A stretch of DNA of 63,120 nucleotides from NCBI GenBank assembly GCA_016288205.1, contig JAEEYO010000076.1, positions 1 through 63,120 of the forward strand, in the 5' to 3' direction. Below the pieces are notes generated by a model. It did not search any database. It was not told the DNA's origin and saw only the letters and a list, made by a program, of their open reading frames with translations. Source of the stretch: Treponema sp. GTDB lineage: Bacteria > Spirochaetota > Spirochaetia > Treponematales > Treponemataceae. The translations under genes and the position numbers were made by a program. Shown here one piece after another: positions 16,758-25,315 of this stretch; position 1 is the first letter of the stretch; each line of letters opens with the position of its first letter.

Positions 16758-17662
16758 AGTATTCGGAAAAGACACAGCGCATAAAAAACACGACGGAACC
16801 CTGGCTCTATCTCGCACCTTTTTTGGTATTCTTTTTCGTCTTCATTTTTTACCCCGCAATCAACGTGCTCCTTCTCTCCTTCAAGGAAAACTACAGCCAT
16901 CTGCGGGGAAGTTTTGAAGGACTTGGCTTTGAGAACTACAAGTACATACTTTCCGACGCAAAGTTCCGCTCCGCCATGCTCAACACAATCCTCTACGTAA
17001 TTTTCGTGGTTCCGACAAGCACCTTCATCTCAATTCTTGCCGCACATCTTTTGAACAAAAAAATCCGGGGCATCGCATTTTTCCAGACAGCGTTTTTCAT
17101 GCCGATGGTAACGTCCGTGACTGCCGTGGGACTCGTGTGGCGCTTCATGTACAACCAAAAATACGGCGTGTTCAATTTCCTGCTTACAAAAATCGGACTC
17201 GCACCAATCGCATGGACCGACGACTCAAAATGGTCTCTGCTTTCCCTCGTCATTTTCGGAATCTGGAACATACTGCCTTTCACAATCATACTGCTGATGG
17301 CTGGAATGCAGAACATCGACGAGAAATATTATCTTGCCGCAAAGATTGACGGGGCGAAATCGATTAAAATCTTCACGCGGATCACAATCCCCATGCTTGC
17401 GCCGACCATTCTCCTCGTGCTGATTGTAAACACAATCTCCTGCTTCAAGGTATTCAGCGAGCTTTATCCCCTGTTCAACGGAAAGCCGGGGCCCTATTAC
17501 AATCTTTACACCGTGGTCTATTACATCCGGTATGCGATGGTGGAAAAACGCAAGTACGGATATGCCGCCGCCGCCGCAATGATTTTTTTCCTCGTCGTTC
17601 TGATTTTCACTCTCTTCCAGCTGCGCCTCAAAAGCAGAATGCAAAAAAGAGGTCTCCAATGA
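16754..17662 (+). CDS. ABC transporter permease (UgpA-like)
   Basis: A 302-residue CUT1 permease with six membrane helices. The EAA loop is YYLAAKIDGAKSIKIFTRITIPMLAP (about 195-220), the docking site for the ATPase. The start is TTG at 16754, within TTGA overlapping the preceding stop; GGGGAG 8 nt upstream supports it strongly. The nearest in-frame ATG is far inside the first helices. It forms the transmembrane channel with the downstream permease. Confidence 0.94.
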   Translation: MKYSEKTQRIKNTTEPWLYLAPFLVFFFVFIFYPAINVLLLSFKENYSHLRGSFEGLGFENYKYILSDAKFRSAMLNTILYVIFVVPTSTFISILAAHLLNKKIRGIAFFQTAFFMPMVTSVTAVGLVWRFMYNQKYGVFNFLLTKIGLAPIAWTDDSKWSLLSLVIFGIWNILPFTIILLMAGMQNIDEKYYLAAKIDGAKSIKIFTRITIPMLAPTILLVLIVNTISCFKVFSELYPLFNGKPGPYYNLYTVVYYIRYAMVEKRKYGYAAAAAMIFFLVVLIFTLFQLRLKSRMQKRGLQ

Positions 17663-18480
17663 AAAAAACACTCAGGCGAATTTTCGAATATACCGTTCTG
17701 GCCCTCACATCTTTCTGCATGGTCTTTCCATTTCTCTGGATGATTCTCTCGTCCTTCAAGACACCAACGGAAATCATTCAGTTTCCGCCGAAGCTCTTTC
17801 CCTCGACAATCTCGTTCACGAACTACATCAAGGCGTTTTCCATGGCACCTTTCGGACGCTATTTTTTCAACTCCATCCTCGTGATGATTTGCTCGGTCGT
17901 CTTCACAACAGGAGCATCCATCCTCGGAGCCTTCGCTTTTTCACGCCTGCATTTTCCCGGACGCGAGCTGATTTTCTCACTCCTTCTCACCATGATGATG
18001 ATTCCGTTTGAGATGCTGATAATCACGAACTACACCACGGTCGTAAAGCTGAAACTCTTCAACACTCTGCCCGCACTCTTTCTTCCTTTCGTGAGCAACA
18101 TTTTTTATGTCTACGTGCTGAAGAATTTTTTCGACACAGTCTCCGACAGCATCTATTATTCCGCACGGATTGACGGAGCCTCGAACTGGTTCTATCTCTG
18201 GAGGATTCTGGTCCCGCTCGCAAAGCCGTCCCTTTTTACGATCATCCTTTTGAACGCGCTCTCTTCCTGGAACTCCTTCGTGTGGCCCATGTACGTCACA
18301 TCCGACTTCCACTCACGCACCCTCCCTTACGGACTGCAGGTTTTCACCACCGAGGGAGGCTCTTTCCCGGAGCTTCTCATGGCGGCATCCACAGTGATAA
18401 TTCTTCCCATGATCGTGCTTTTCGTCTTCACAAGAAAATACATCGTGAACGGAGTCTCAAGGGGCGGACTCAAGGGATAG
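17659..18480 (+). CDS. ABC transporter permease (UgpE-like)
   Basis: A 273-residue partner permease with six membrane helices (FCMVFPFLWMILSSFKTPTEI near the N-terminus is typical of UgpE/MalG). The EAA loop is YYSARIDGASNWFYLWRILVPLAKP. ATGA overlaps the UgpA-like stop. The product completes the importer: binding protein, ATPase and two permeases in the classical order B-C-A-E. A YkgJ-family gene follows only 8 bp downstream. Confidence 0.94.
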   Translation: MKKTLRRIFEYTVLALTSFCMVFPFLWMILSSFKTPTEIIQFPPKLFPSTISFTNYIKAFSMAPFGRYFFNSILVMICSVVFTTGASILGAFAFSRLHFPGRELIFSLLLTMMMIPFEMLIITNYTTVVKLKLFNTLPALFLPFVSNIFYVYVLKNFFDTVSDSIYYSARIDGASNWFYLWRILVPLAKPSLFTIILLNALSSWNSFVWPMYVTSDFHSRTLPYGLQVFTTEGGSFPELLMAASTVIILPMIVLFVFTRKYIVNGVSRGGLKG

Positions 18481-18488
18481 GGTGAAAG

Positions 18489-19100
18489 ATGGTGCGACTT
18501 AGTACTGAGGATTACAGGAAGATTTACGCGACGCTTGGAAAAGTCTCCCCAATTGACGGTGACTGCGGAAAACTCTGCTCAGCGGCGTGCTGCTCCATCG
18601 ACGGAAAATTTGACGGGTCTCTCCGCGATGAAGATTATGTGACCGACGGAACGGAAAGCGAGGACGTGCTTGGAATCTACCTTCTGCCCGGCGAAGAGAC
18701 AGTGCATGACAAAAGCGACCCCTGGCTTGAATGGACGGAGGAGGACGCTCAGTCAGCCGGATTCCCCGAGTCTTGGAAAGGAATGGTCTCCTTCGTAAAA
18801 TGCCACGGACCCGCTTCCTGCAAGAGGGAGCTCAGACCCATACAGTGCAGGACATTCCCGGCGGCCCCATATCTTAGCGAGGACGGAAACTTACAGATAA
18901 TACTCTACACGGACACTCTGCCTTACAAATGTCCGCTTGTCCACGGCAATCACCGCCTGAATGAGGATTTTTTGCGCGCGACTTATTCCGCATGGGAACA
19001 GCTGATCAAGGACCCGCAAATCTTCGACCTTGTGATGGAGGACTCACGCTTCCGTGATGAGTGCGGAAATCGCTTTGTGAAATTGTACAGGCCGGATTGA
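18489..19100 (+). CDS. YkgJ-like cysteine cluster protein
   Basis: A 203-residue protein with cysteine groupings that resemble the YkgJ/CxxCxxCC Fe-S cluster family: DCGKLCSAACCSIDG near the N-terminus, CHGPASCKRELRPIQCRTFPAAPYL in the middle, and YKCPLV. RPIQCRTFP is the usual RPxxCRxFP element. The family probably binds a zinc or Fe-S centre; its reaction is unknown. It is the last gene of the importer operon and has a shorter paralogue at 38186-38629 in this window. GGGTG provides a modest ribosome-binding site. Confidence 0.82.
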   Translation: MVRLSTEDYRKIYATLGKVSPIDGDCGKLCSAACCSIDGKFDGSLRDEDYVTDGTESEDVLGIYLLPGEETVHDKSDPWLEWTEEDAQSAGFPESWKGMVSFVKCHGPASCKRELRPIQCRTFPAAPYLSEDGNLQIILYTDTLPYKCPLVHGNHRLNEDFLRATYSAWEQLIKDPQIFDLVMEDSRFRDECGNRFVKLYRPD

Positions 19101-19120
19101 CCTGAGCCTTTTGGGAACCT

Positions 19121-19306
19121 TTATTTATGCTCGTTTTTGAGCAGCATGTAAATATGCCGCAGAGTATGGATCATCGACTCCATGTCAGCGTTGCTCACGT
19201 GGGCGAACACTTTTTTGACCTGCTCCGTGCTTAAATCCGGCATATCCAGAATCTCTTTGGCCATGCCGCATGCCTGTTTGAATGGTGTGTAAAGTTCTTC
19301 TCTCAT
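19121..19306 (-). CDS. Small helical protein, function unknown
   Basis: A 61-residue, largely helical, soluble protein (CGMAKEILDMPDLSTEQVKKVFAHV and SMIHTLRHIYMLLK). AAGGAG lies 10 nt before the ATG, which supports real translation. No domain is recognised. It converges with the YkgJ gene, with 20 bp between them. It could be a spirochaete-specific regulator or an adaptor. Confidence 0.55.
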   Translation of the reverse strand: MREELYTPFKQACGMAKEILDMPDLSTEQVKKVFAHVSNADMESMIHTLRHIYMLLKNEHK

Positions 19307-19436
19307 CGCGTTGAGTCTCCTTAGGAAATGGTTAAAGGGGCATAATATGCCTGCATTGGGTAAGGGGATTTGCGCCCGTTTTTGACTATTTATAATATAG
19401 ATGAATCATGAAAAATCGTCAAGGCTTAAAATCCGC

Positions 19437-19465
19437 TTTACCATTCCCGAAAGGCACGCTATACT
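19437..19465 (+). promoter_or_regulatory. Promoter giving a leaderless 2H-phosphoesterase mRNA
   Basis: TTTACC (19437-19442), a 17-bp spacer and TATACT (19460-19465) are followed 6 nt later by the ATG at 19472. The expected transcription start falls on or next to the start codon. Confidence 0.6.
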
Positions 19466-19471
19466 TAATAT

Positions 19472-20044
19472 ATGGAGAAAAAATTTCAGACACAGACACA
19501 TTTTGTCGGAGTGATGGTGCCTTCCGAAATCGAGGAAAAAATCCTGGAGTTCAGGTCCTACATGAGCGAGCGCTACGGATGCAAAAGCGGACACGGGACT
19601 CCACCGCACATCACGCTGATTCCTCCCTTTCTGCTTCCCGGGGATTTCGATGACGGCGACGTAAAATCTTCGGTGGAAAATGCAATCCAAAAAGCTCAGA
19701 AATCTTCCGTGCTGCCTTTTGACGCGAGGATATCCGGATTCGGGGCGTTTGAGGAGCGGACCCTTTTTGCGCATGTCGAACAGGATGAAAAATGGACTGC
19801 CCTCAGGGACGCTTTCGTGCAATCCTTCCAGACGAATATTCCGGGGAGCGTGCGGAAAAGCTCCAAAATCTTTACTCCGCATATCACTGTGGCGAACAGG
19901 GACATACCGAAGGGCACGATGGACGAGGCCCTGCAATTCTTTTCACGAATTGACTTTAGCGCGGAATTCCAGGTAGAAGAAATCTGCATTTTCGTGCGCA
20001 ACAGCAAGGGCGGATGGGAAGAAGGCGTCTGTCTGGGCATTTAG
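19472..20044 (+). CDS. 2'-5' RNA ligase / 2H phosphoesterase family protein
   Basis: A 190-residue protein with two HxT motifs: PPHITLIPPF (about 47-56) and TPHITVANRD (about 133-142). This is the tandem HxTx signature of LigT-like 2H phosphoesterases, which act on cyclic or 2'-5' phosphodiesters of nucleotides and RNA. Length is typical. No ribosome-binding site precedes the ATG and the -10 box sits 6 nt away, so translation is probably leaderless. Neighbours give no substrate clue. Confidence 0.9.
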   Translation: MEKKFQTQTHFVGVMVPSEIEEKILEFRSYMSERYGCKSGHGTPPHITLIPPFLLPGDFDDGDVKSSVENAIQKAQKSSVLPFDARISGFGAFEERTLFAHVEQDEKWTALRDAFVQSFQTNIPGSVRKSSKIFTPHITVANRDIPKGTMDEALQFFSRIDFSAEFQVEEICIFVRNSKGGWEEGVCLGI

Positions 20045-20116
20045 AGGGACCATAGCATAATTCCCAGGCAGAGTTTTTTTGCTAAAATCTTTTTTTTCCA
20101 GTCCGATAATGTAAGC

Positions 20117-20881
20117 ATGAAACTACGCAGATTATTTTTATTGTCAGTGTTCAGCATCTCTTCCCTCGCTTTTGCCGGGGAGCTGTATAAAAGCAATGTG
20201 GTTGCCTCGTACTATGGGGAGGAACTTCAGGGCAACAGGACAGCCAGCGGTGAATATTTCAACATGAATGACTATACCGCGGCACACAATACATTGCCGT
20301 TCAATACCTTGCTGAAAGTGACAAATCTCAACAACGCGAAATCCGTGGTTGTCCGAATCAACGACAGGGGACCTCACATTCCGGGCCGCGAGATTGACGT
20401 TTCAAAAGCTGCTGCGACGGACCTTGGCATGATTGACGCAGGAACCGCACGTGTCGCGCTTGAAATCGTGCAGATGGGAAACAACAACGGACCCGCCACC
20501 GATGTTTCAGGAGTAAAGGAAACTCCTTACGTGCAGGGTGAATATCAGAAAATGCTGGATGAAAAGCACTACGACATACAGCTCGGAGCCTACAGTGATT
20601 TCTCCAACGCACAGATTATGGCGAACCGGCTCTCAAGGGCTGGATTCTCAAACATTGCATATCAGACCGAGGGAAAAATTACTCGTGTTGTAATCCGCGA
20701 TGTATCCGGGGCAAACCTGGACTACATGGTAGACGCTCTTAAGCAGCAGGGATTCAATCAGTATCTCGTCCGTCAAAGGAAGCTCGAATCTGACTCAACG
20801 GCTGCCACAACTACGACCACTACAACAACGACGACGACTACCGTAAAAAACACGAGCACATCCGTAGGTTTGGAAAAATAG
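20117..20881 (+). CDS. rlpA: RlpA-SPOR septal-ring protein with polythreonine tail
   Basis: A 254-residue exported protein. A signal peptide (to about residue 20) is followed by a double-psi beta-barrel RlpA domain (about 27-118): ASYYGEELQGNRTASGE, YTAAHNTLPFNT and VVRINDRGPHIPGREIDVS. The His of TAAH and Asp of INDRG, which are catalytic in RlpA lytic transglycosylases, are present. A SPOR domain follows (YDIQLGAYSDFSNAQ... GFSNIAYQTEG), which binds denuded septal peptidoglycan. The C-terminus carries 12 consecutive threonines encoded by ACN codons, then a short tail. A paralogue lies immediately downstream. Confidence 0.92.
   Translation: MKLRRLFLLSVFSISSLAFAGELYKSNVVASYYGEELQGNRTASGEYFNMNDYTAAHNTLPFNTLLKVTNLNNAKSVVVRINDRGPHIPGREIDVSKAAATDLGMIDAGTARVALEIVQMGNNNGPATDVSGVKETPYVQGEYQKMLDEKHYDIQLGAYSDFSNAQIMANRLSRAGFSNIAYQTEGKITRVVIRDVSGANLDYMVDALKQQGFNQYLVRQRKLESDSTAATTTTTTTTTTTTVKNTSTSVGLEK
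20807..20842 (+). repeat. ACN codon run encoding polythreonine
   Basis: Twelve consecutive ACN codons using all four third bases, so it is not a perfect microsatellite. It encodes the Thr12 stretch near the C-terminus of the first RlpA protein. Confidence 0.9.
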
Positions 20882-21029
20882 CGGTACATTAGGACGGTTC
20901 AAAGGTCAGATACGTCTGAAACTGTCTTAATTTGCTTTCAAGGCCTCCGAAAATCAATATCAGTTCTAATTGGTTTTCGGGGGTCATTTTTTTAGAAAAA
21001 AACACAGGAGGCGGTTTTCCGTTGATAGA

Positions 21030-21656
21030 ATGAAAAGACTTTTCCTGATTTTCACAATCCTTTTTTCCCTCTCTGCCCCGCTCTTTGCTGATTATGTCTA
21101 CAAGAGCTCCGCAGTCGCCTCCTATTACGCCGACAAATTCCACGGAAGAAAAACTTCCAACGGCGAAATCTTCAACATGTATGCACTCACGGCCGCGCAC
21201 AAGACCCTGCCCTTCAACACGAAAATCAAAGTGACGAACCTGAGCAACGGAAAGTCCGTGATCGTGCGTGTGAATGACCGAGGTCCCTTCGTAAAAGGCC
21301 GGGAGATAGACCTTTCAAAGGCGGCGGCGGTTCAGCTGGACATGATAAAATCCGGGACAACAAAGGTAAAGCTCACGGTTTTGACCGAGGGAAAATCTGG
21401 AACCGTAAAGGAAAGCAAGAACACAACCTGGGACATACAGCTCGGCGCGTTCAGCAAAAGGGAAAATGCCGAGGCCCTCGTAAAAAAGCTCCAGAAAGCG
21501 GGATTCACAAAATATCTCGCGTACCAGAAATCCGGCAAGCTCACAAAGGTGGTCATAAAGGACATCGCCTCAAAGGACGTGCAGGAGTACCTGAATCTCT
21601 TGGAAAAACGCGGCTTCCACGACTATTTCGTAAAAGAGCGTGCCAAGGTAAAATGA
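21030..21656 (+). CDS. RlpA-SPOR septal-ring protein, second copy
   Basis: A 208-residue paralogue of the preceding gene without the polythreonine tail. [21 protein letters not shown] is a clear signal peptide, which fixes the start at 21030; a frame extending to 20970 would bury it. The RlpA domain keeps [28 protein letters not shown] and [18 protein letters not shown], so both catalytic residues remain. The SPOR domain is [17 protein letters not shown]... [18 protein letters not shown] lies about 17 nt upstream, further than usual. Tandem duplication suggests two peptidoglycan-cleaving enzymes specialised for division or cell-end remodelling. Confidence 0.92.
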   Translation: MKRLFLIFTILFSLSAPLFADYVYKSSAVASYYADKFHGRKTSNGEIFNMYALTAAHKTLPFNTKIKVTNLSNGKSVIVRVNDRGPFVKGREIDLSKAAAVQLDMIKSGTTKVKLTVLTEGKSGTVKESKNTTWDIQLGAFSKRENAEALVKKLQKAGFTKYLAYQKSGKLTKVVIKDIASKDVQEYLNLLEKRGFHDYFVKERAKVK

Positions 21657-21713
21657 GGCTGGGTAACAGACCGCTGGAGTGCAGAGGTAATAGCCTAACA
21701 ATCAAAAATATAG

Positions 21714-21719
21714 TATAAT
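21714..21719 (+). promoter_or_regulatory. -10 box of the restriction-modification operon
   Basis: A perfect TATAAT (21714-21719) is 6 nt before the methylase ATG at 21726. No convincing -35 is present and no ribosome-binding site exists, so a leaderless transcript is suggested. Confidence 0.5.
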
Positions 21720-21725
21720 CTCAGT

Positions 21726-23195
21726 ATGTTGGCACTTGCGGAAACTCTGGAAAAAAAGCGTATATCTCATGCCGTTGAAACTTCCGTAAATCATAAGGAG
21801 GCTTTAGGGCAGTATTTTACTCCATACACAATAGCAAAATTTATGGCTTCATTATTTCCCGTAACGGAGACAAAAATAAAACTCCTTGACCCTGGTGCAG
21901 GAATCGGGACACTTTCGTGTTCATTTATGGAAAGAATTATAAAAGAAAACTGGAATACCCCGGAAATTCATGTCTCTGCCTACGATATAGATAAGGACGT
22001 CTATAATACATTAAATGAAAATATAGCATCTTCAAGTTCATGCTTCAAAAAGTCCGACTATGAGATATTTTCAGAAGATTTTTTAGCAAAAACTTCTTTT
22101 GAGTACACTTGGAGAATAAATGAAACTTATACCCATGTGATAATGAATCCGCCATACAAAAAAATTCTGACAAATTCAAAGGAACGGCAATCTGCCCGCG
22201 CATTTGGACTTGAGACGGTGAATCTTTATTCAGCATTCATGGGGGCTGCGATTTCCCTTACGGAGGACAACGGATATATTGTCGCAATCGTTCCTCGTAG
22301 TTTTTGCAACGGCGTTTATTACAAGCCATTCAGAGAATTTATTTTAAAAAATTGCGCTATCAAACACATCCATCTTTTTGAATCTCGGGACAAGGCTTTT
22401 AAAGATGAGGCTGTACTGCAAGAAAATATAATCATAATGCTCCAAAAAAATGCAAGGCAAGAAAATGTAAAAATTTCTTATTGCAACGATGATTCTTTTG
22501 TCGGGCTTTCAGAATTCGACGTTTCTTTTAAGCAGATTCTGCATACCGATGACAAAGAAAAATATTTTAATATTCCAATAAAACAGCAAGTGGGAAATGA
22601 CAATCTGACAATATATTCAGGCTTAAAAGATTTAGGAGTAAATGTTTCGACAGGACCTATTGTTGATTTCAGAATGAAAAATCTTCTTTTAAAAGGCCTT
22701 GCAGGAAACTCAGTGCCGCTTGTTTATTCCGTTCATTTAAAAAATCACCGCCTTGCATGGCCTCAAGAATCTAAAAAGCCGAACGCAATTATGCTTTCAG
22801 ATGATGTCCAAAAACAGCTTTTTCCAAAAGGTTTTTATGTGCTTGTAAAGCGTTTCTCAACAAAGGAAGAAAAAAAGCGAGTTGTTGCCTCCCTCATTAC
22901 CCCGAGTGACTTTAGAGAAGACAATATTGCCTTTGAAAATCATTTGAATGTTTTTCATGTGAATAAATCCGGTCTTTCGGAAAACATAGCCTTTGGTTTG
23001 ATCTGCTGGCTCAACTCAACTTACATCGATGAGAAATTCAGACTCTTTAGTGGACACACTCAGGTAAATGCAACGGATTTAAGAAATCTTCCTTATCCAA
23101 TAACGAAGGATTTGGAAGAGCTTGGAAAAAAATTAAAAGCGGAAAAAGAATGGACTCAGCAAATTTTTGATACCCTTTCTGGAGCCATAAAATGA
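21726..23195 (+). CDS. Type II N6-adenine DNA methyltransferase (BsuBI/PstI type)
   Basis: A 489-residue methyltransferase. GQYFTPYTIAKFMASLF (about 29-45) and the SAM-binding loop LLDPGAGIGTL precede the catalytic NPPYKK (N141), giving the order of Eco57I-like N6-adenine methylases. The C-terminal half contains a target-recognition region ending in VNATDLRNLPYP. The gene overlaps the endonuclease gene by 4 nt (ATGA). The pair is visibly more AT-rich than the neighbouring rlpA genes, consistent with horizontal acquisition. Methylation would be at the adenine of CTGCAG if the endonuclease assignment is right. Confidence 0.9.
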   Translation: MLALAETLEKKRISHAVETSVNHKEALGQYFTPYTIAKFMASLFPVTETKIKLLDPGAGIGTLSCSFMERIIKENWNTPEIHVSAYDIDKDVYNTLNENIASSSSCFKKSDYEIFSEDFLAKTSFEYTWRINETYTHVIMNPPYKKILTNSKERQSARAFGLETVNLYSAFMGAAISLTEDNGYIVAIVPRSFCNGVYYKPFREFILKNCAIKHIHLFESRDKAFKDEAVLQENIIIMLQKNARQENVKISYCNDDSFVGLSEFDVSFKQILHTDDKEKYFNIPIKQQVGNDNLTIYSGLKDLGVNVSTGPIVDFRMKNLLLKGLAGNSVPLVYSVHLKNHRLAWPQESKKPNAIMLSDDVQKQLFPKGFYVLVKRFSTKEEKKRVVASLITPSDFREDNIAFENHLNVFHVNKSGLSENIAFGLICWLNSTYIDEKFRLFSGHTQVNATDLRNLPYPITKDLEELGKKLKAEKEWTQQIFDTLSGAIK

Positions 23196-24157
23196 AAACC
23201 GATGGATTAATCAAGCAAAAACTTGAGGAAGCAATAGATATACTCAAAAAATTTGGAATGCCGTCAGAACAGCAAAACGAGAGAACCGCATACTGTCTGC
23301 TTTCGCTTCTGAATGTTACGCCCGAAAAAGAATGGAAAAATGCAGAATGTCCGCTTGTCGGAATCACTCCGATGATGAATTTCGCAAAGGAATATTACAG
23401 AAAAGAATATGCACCAAACACTCGGGAAACCTTCCGAAGGTTCAGTGCTCACCAAATGGTCCAGGCAGGAATTGTACTGTACAACCCAGATAAACCTGAC
23501 AGACCAGTAAACAGTCCGAAGGCCGTATATCAGATTTCCCCGGCTGCCTTAAAAGTCGTAAAAGCTTACAAAACGACTGACTTTGAAACTTTGCTTGCAG
23601 ACTTCATAAAGAATCAGTCAACGCTTTCAGCCCAATATGCACACGAACGTAAAATGAATATGGTTTCTGTAAAAATTAAAGAAGGTCATCATATTCAGAT
23701 TTCCCCCGGCAAACACAGTGAGCTTATTCGCGATATAATTGAGCAAATGGCCCCTCGTTTTTTACCAAACTCCACTCTCATTTATGTTGGTGACACTGGT
23801 GAAAAATGGGGATATTACGATCAGGAACTTGCAGGGAATCTTTTGTTCAATGTACAGCAACATGGCAAGATGCCCGATGTAATCTTATATGTTGAAGATA
23901 AAAAATGGCTTGTTCTTGTGGAATCCGTAACATCACACGGCCCTGTGGACAGCAAAAGACATATTGAGCTTGAAGAATTATTTTCAAATGTAACTGCAGA
24001 CAAAGTATATATTTCAGCTTTTCCCGACAAGAAAACATTCACCCATTATGCTCAAGAAATCGCCTGGGAAACAGAGGCATGGATTGCCGATAATCCCACT
24101 CATATGATTCATTTTAACGGGAATAAATTTTTGGGGCCTCATAAAGAAAATACATAA
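23192..24157 (+). CDS. BsuBI/PstI family type II restriction endonuclease
   Basis: A 321-residue protein. The C-terminal catalytic region contains IYVGDTGEKWGYYDQELA, then KMPDVILYVEDKKWLVLVESVTSHGPVDSKRHIELEELF, a hallmark of the BsuBI/PstI endonuclease family, with D and E residues of the nuclease core near 228-242. The N-terminal part holds a winged-helix-like region (RETFRRFSAHQMVQAGIVLYNPD). Family members cut CTGCAG. Its start overlaps the methylase stop, so methylase is made first. The hairpin at 24159-24212 follows. Confidence 0.92.
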   Translation: MKTDGLIKQKLEEAIDILKKFGMPSEQQNERTAYCLLSLLNVTPEKEWKNAECPLVGITPMMNFAKEYYRKEYAPNTRETFRRFSAHQMVQAGIVLYNPDKPDRPVNSPKAVYQISPAALKVVKAYKTTDFETLLADFIKNQSTLSAQYAHERKMNMVSVKIKEGHHIQISPGKHSELIRDIIEQMAPRFLPNSTLIYVGDTGEKWGYYDQELAGNLLFNVQQHGKMPDVILYVEDKKWLVLVESVTSHGPVDSKRHIELEELFSNVTADKVYISAFPDKKTFTHYAQEIAWETEAWIADNPTHMIHFNGNKFLGPHKENT

Positions 24158-24158
24158 A

Positions 24159-24212
24159 ATGCTGCCCCCAAAAGGGAAATCGTTAGATTTCCCAAAATCC
24201 GTGTGACAGCAT
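24159..24212. terminator. Nested hairpin between convergent genes
   Basis: GGGAAATC-GTTA-GATTTCCC (24174-24193) is a perfect 8-bp stem. It is nested within ATGCTG (24159-24164) and CAGCAT (24207-24212). There is no T-run, so termination is inferred from position only. Confidence 0.45.
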
Positions 24213-24226
24213 ATTCTCAACGTGAT

Positions 24227-24709
24227 TTACCACCGAATCATGTACTGGTATCCGAGGGAAACCGTGGCGCAAAGATACAGGGATTCCTTTCTCAAAAACG
24301 GAAAATCGGCCCCTACATCAAGAACTGCTTTCCCAGGCCCCACTTTGAATGCGAAGAACGCGTCTGCCGTGACTCCGAATCCGCCCCTGAAAAAGGAATA
24401 CATGGGCCCCGCAGCAGCTCCGAAATCAATGTATGGATTCGGGGAAAAAGACCGCACAAGGGGGAGCCTAAAAACCATCGGGCTGTACAAAAACGAGCTT
24501 GCGACCTCCGGCCTGATTCCAACGCGGTAATCAACATAATCACCTCCAAGAAACGGAATCTCACAGTAAGCGGAGACCCCCAGCACAGGTTTCGGACTTT
24601 CATCAAAATCCATGCCATAACCGGCACTCACCCGCCCGCCGACCGTCACTGCCGCATGGGACGCTGATATCGCTGTAAGCAAAGCAAGCAACGCAAAAAT
24701 TTTTTTCAT
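24227..24709 (-). CDS. Predicted outer-membrane beta-barrel protein, small
   Basis: A 160-residue protein with a clear signal peptide (MKKIFALLALLTAISASHAA). Alternating hydrophobic strands (VTVGGRVSAGYGMDF, PVLGVSAYCEIPF, KAVLDVGADFPFL, LYLCATVSLGYQYMIRW) end in an aromatic C-terminal residue, as in eight-stranded beta-barrels. GGAG precedes the ATG. It would sit in the outer membrane. No family name is assigned; resemblance is to general OmpA/OmpW-like barrels. Confidence 0.72.
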   Translation of the reverse strand: MKKIFALLALLTAISASHAAVTVGGRVSAGYGMDFDESPKPVLGVSAYCEIPFLGGDYVDYRVGIRPEVASSFLYSPMVFRLPLVRSFSPNPYIDFGAAAGPMYSFFRGGFGVTADAFFAFKVGPGKAVLDVGADFPFLRKESLYLCATVSLGYQYMIRW

Positions 24710-24814
24710 ATTTTACTCCAGGGCATCTCGAAAAGCTGAAGTTTTTCGAGGTTCCTTCCAAGAAAAAAAATCGCCCTTCCAAATGAAAGAGCGAATAATT
24801 TGACACGGCAAAAA

Positions 24815-25153
24815 TTACTCTTTGCTTGCTCCCTTGTATTTGATTGCGACACCGGACATCACGTATGTATTGCTCTTGAAGATGAACAGGAAGGTACTTT
24901 GCTTTGAGTCAACCACGATGTTCACTACGTCATCAGCCTCGAAATACTTTTCCCTCGCCGCCTCAAGCAACCTTGTGTAGCCGGACCTTGTCTTTGTCGT
25001 GGTGATTGTCACGCGACCGAGAATCTCGTACTTCGTTCCGTCCGCCGGAAAAGCCGAATGCTCGCTGATCGGAACCATTGACATACAGCCTGCGAGCGAA
25101 AGAAGAGCCGCCAGAATGAGCGACACAAAAACACATTTTCCCATCTTTTTCAT
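24815..25153 (-). CDS. Small lipoprotein, function unknown
   Basis: A 112-residue protein. MKKMGKCVFVSLILAALLSLAGC is a textbook lipoprotein signal with Cys at about 23. The mature domain (YEILGRVTITTTKTRSGYTRLLEAAREKYFEADDVVNIVVDSK) resembles small alpha/beta treponemal lipoproteins with a conserved 'ILGRV' strand and a helix. AGGAGG before 25153 fixes the start; the longer frame to 25174 is less likely. The hsp20 terminator lies just upstream, so this gene probably has its own promoter. Confidence 0.82.
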   Translation of the reverse strand: MKKMGKCVFVSLILAALLSLAGCMSMVPISEHSAFPADGTKYEILGRVTITTTKTRSGYTRLLEAAREKYFEADDVVNIVVDSKQSTFLFIFKSNTYVMSGVAIKYKGASKE

Positions 25154-25250
25154 TTTGAGCCTCCTTTTTTGCACAAATTTTTTCGGGATAAACCACTATA
25201 CAAAAAAAAAAGCAGTCTGTCAAGAGGTGATTTCTGGAGGAATTTTTGTA

Positions 25251-25285
25251 AAAAAAACCGCCATCGGATTCAGACCCGACAGCGG
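25251..25285 (-). terminator. Rho-independent terminator of hsp20
   Basis: On the minus strand, CCGCTGTCGG and CCGATGGCGG form a stem with G-U pairs around GTCTGAAT, followed by seven T residues (25257-25251). It lies 31 bp after the hsp20 stop codon. Confidence 0.75.
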
Positions 25286-25315
25286 CTTTTGCTTGTTTCA
25301 ATCAATCTACTGGGA

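Noticed and set aside
20807..20842. Polythreonine-coding run as a phase-variable microsatellite
   Set aside because: The third codon bases vary, so the DNA is not a perfect simple repeat prone to slippage.
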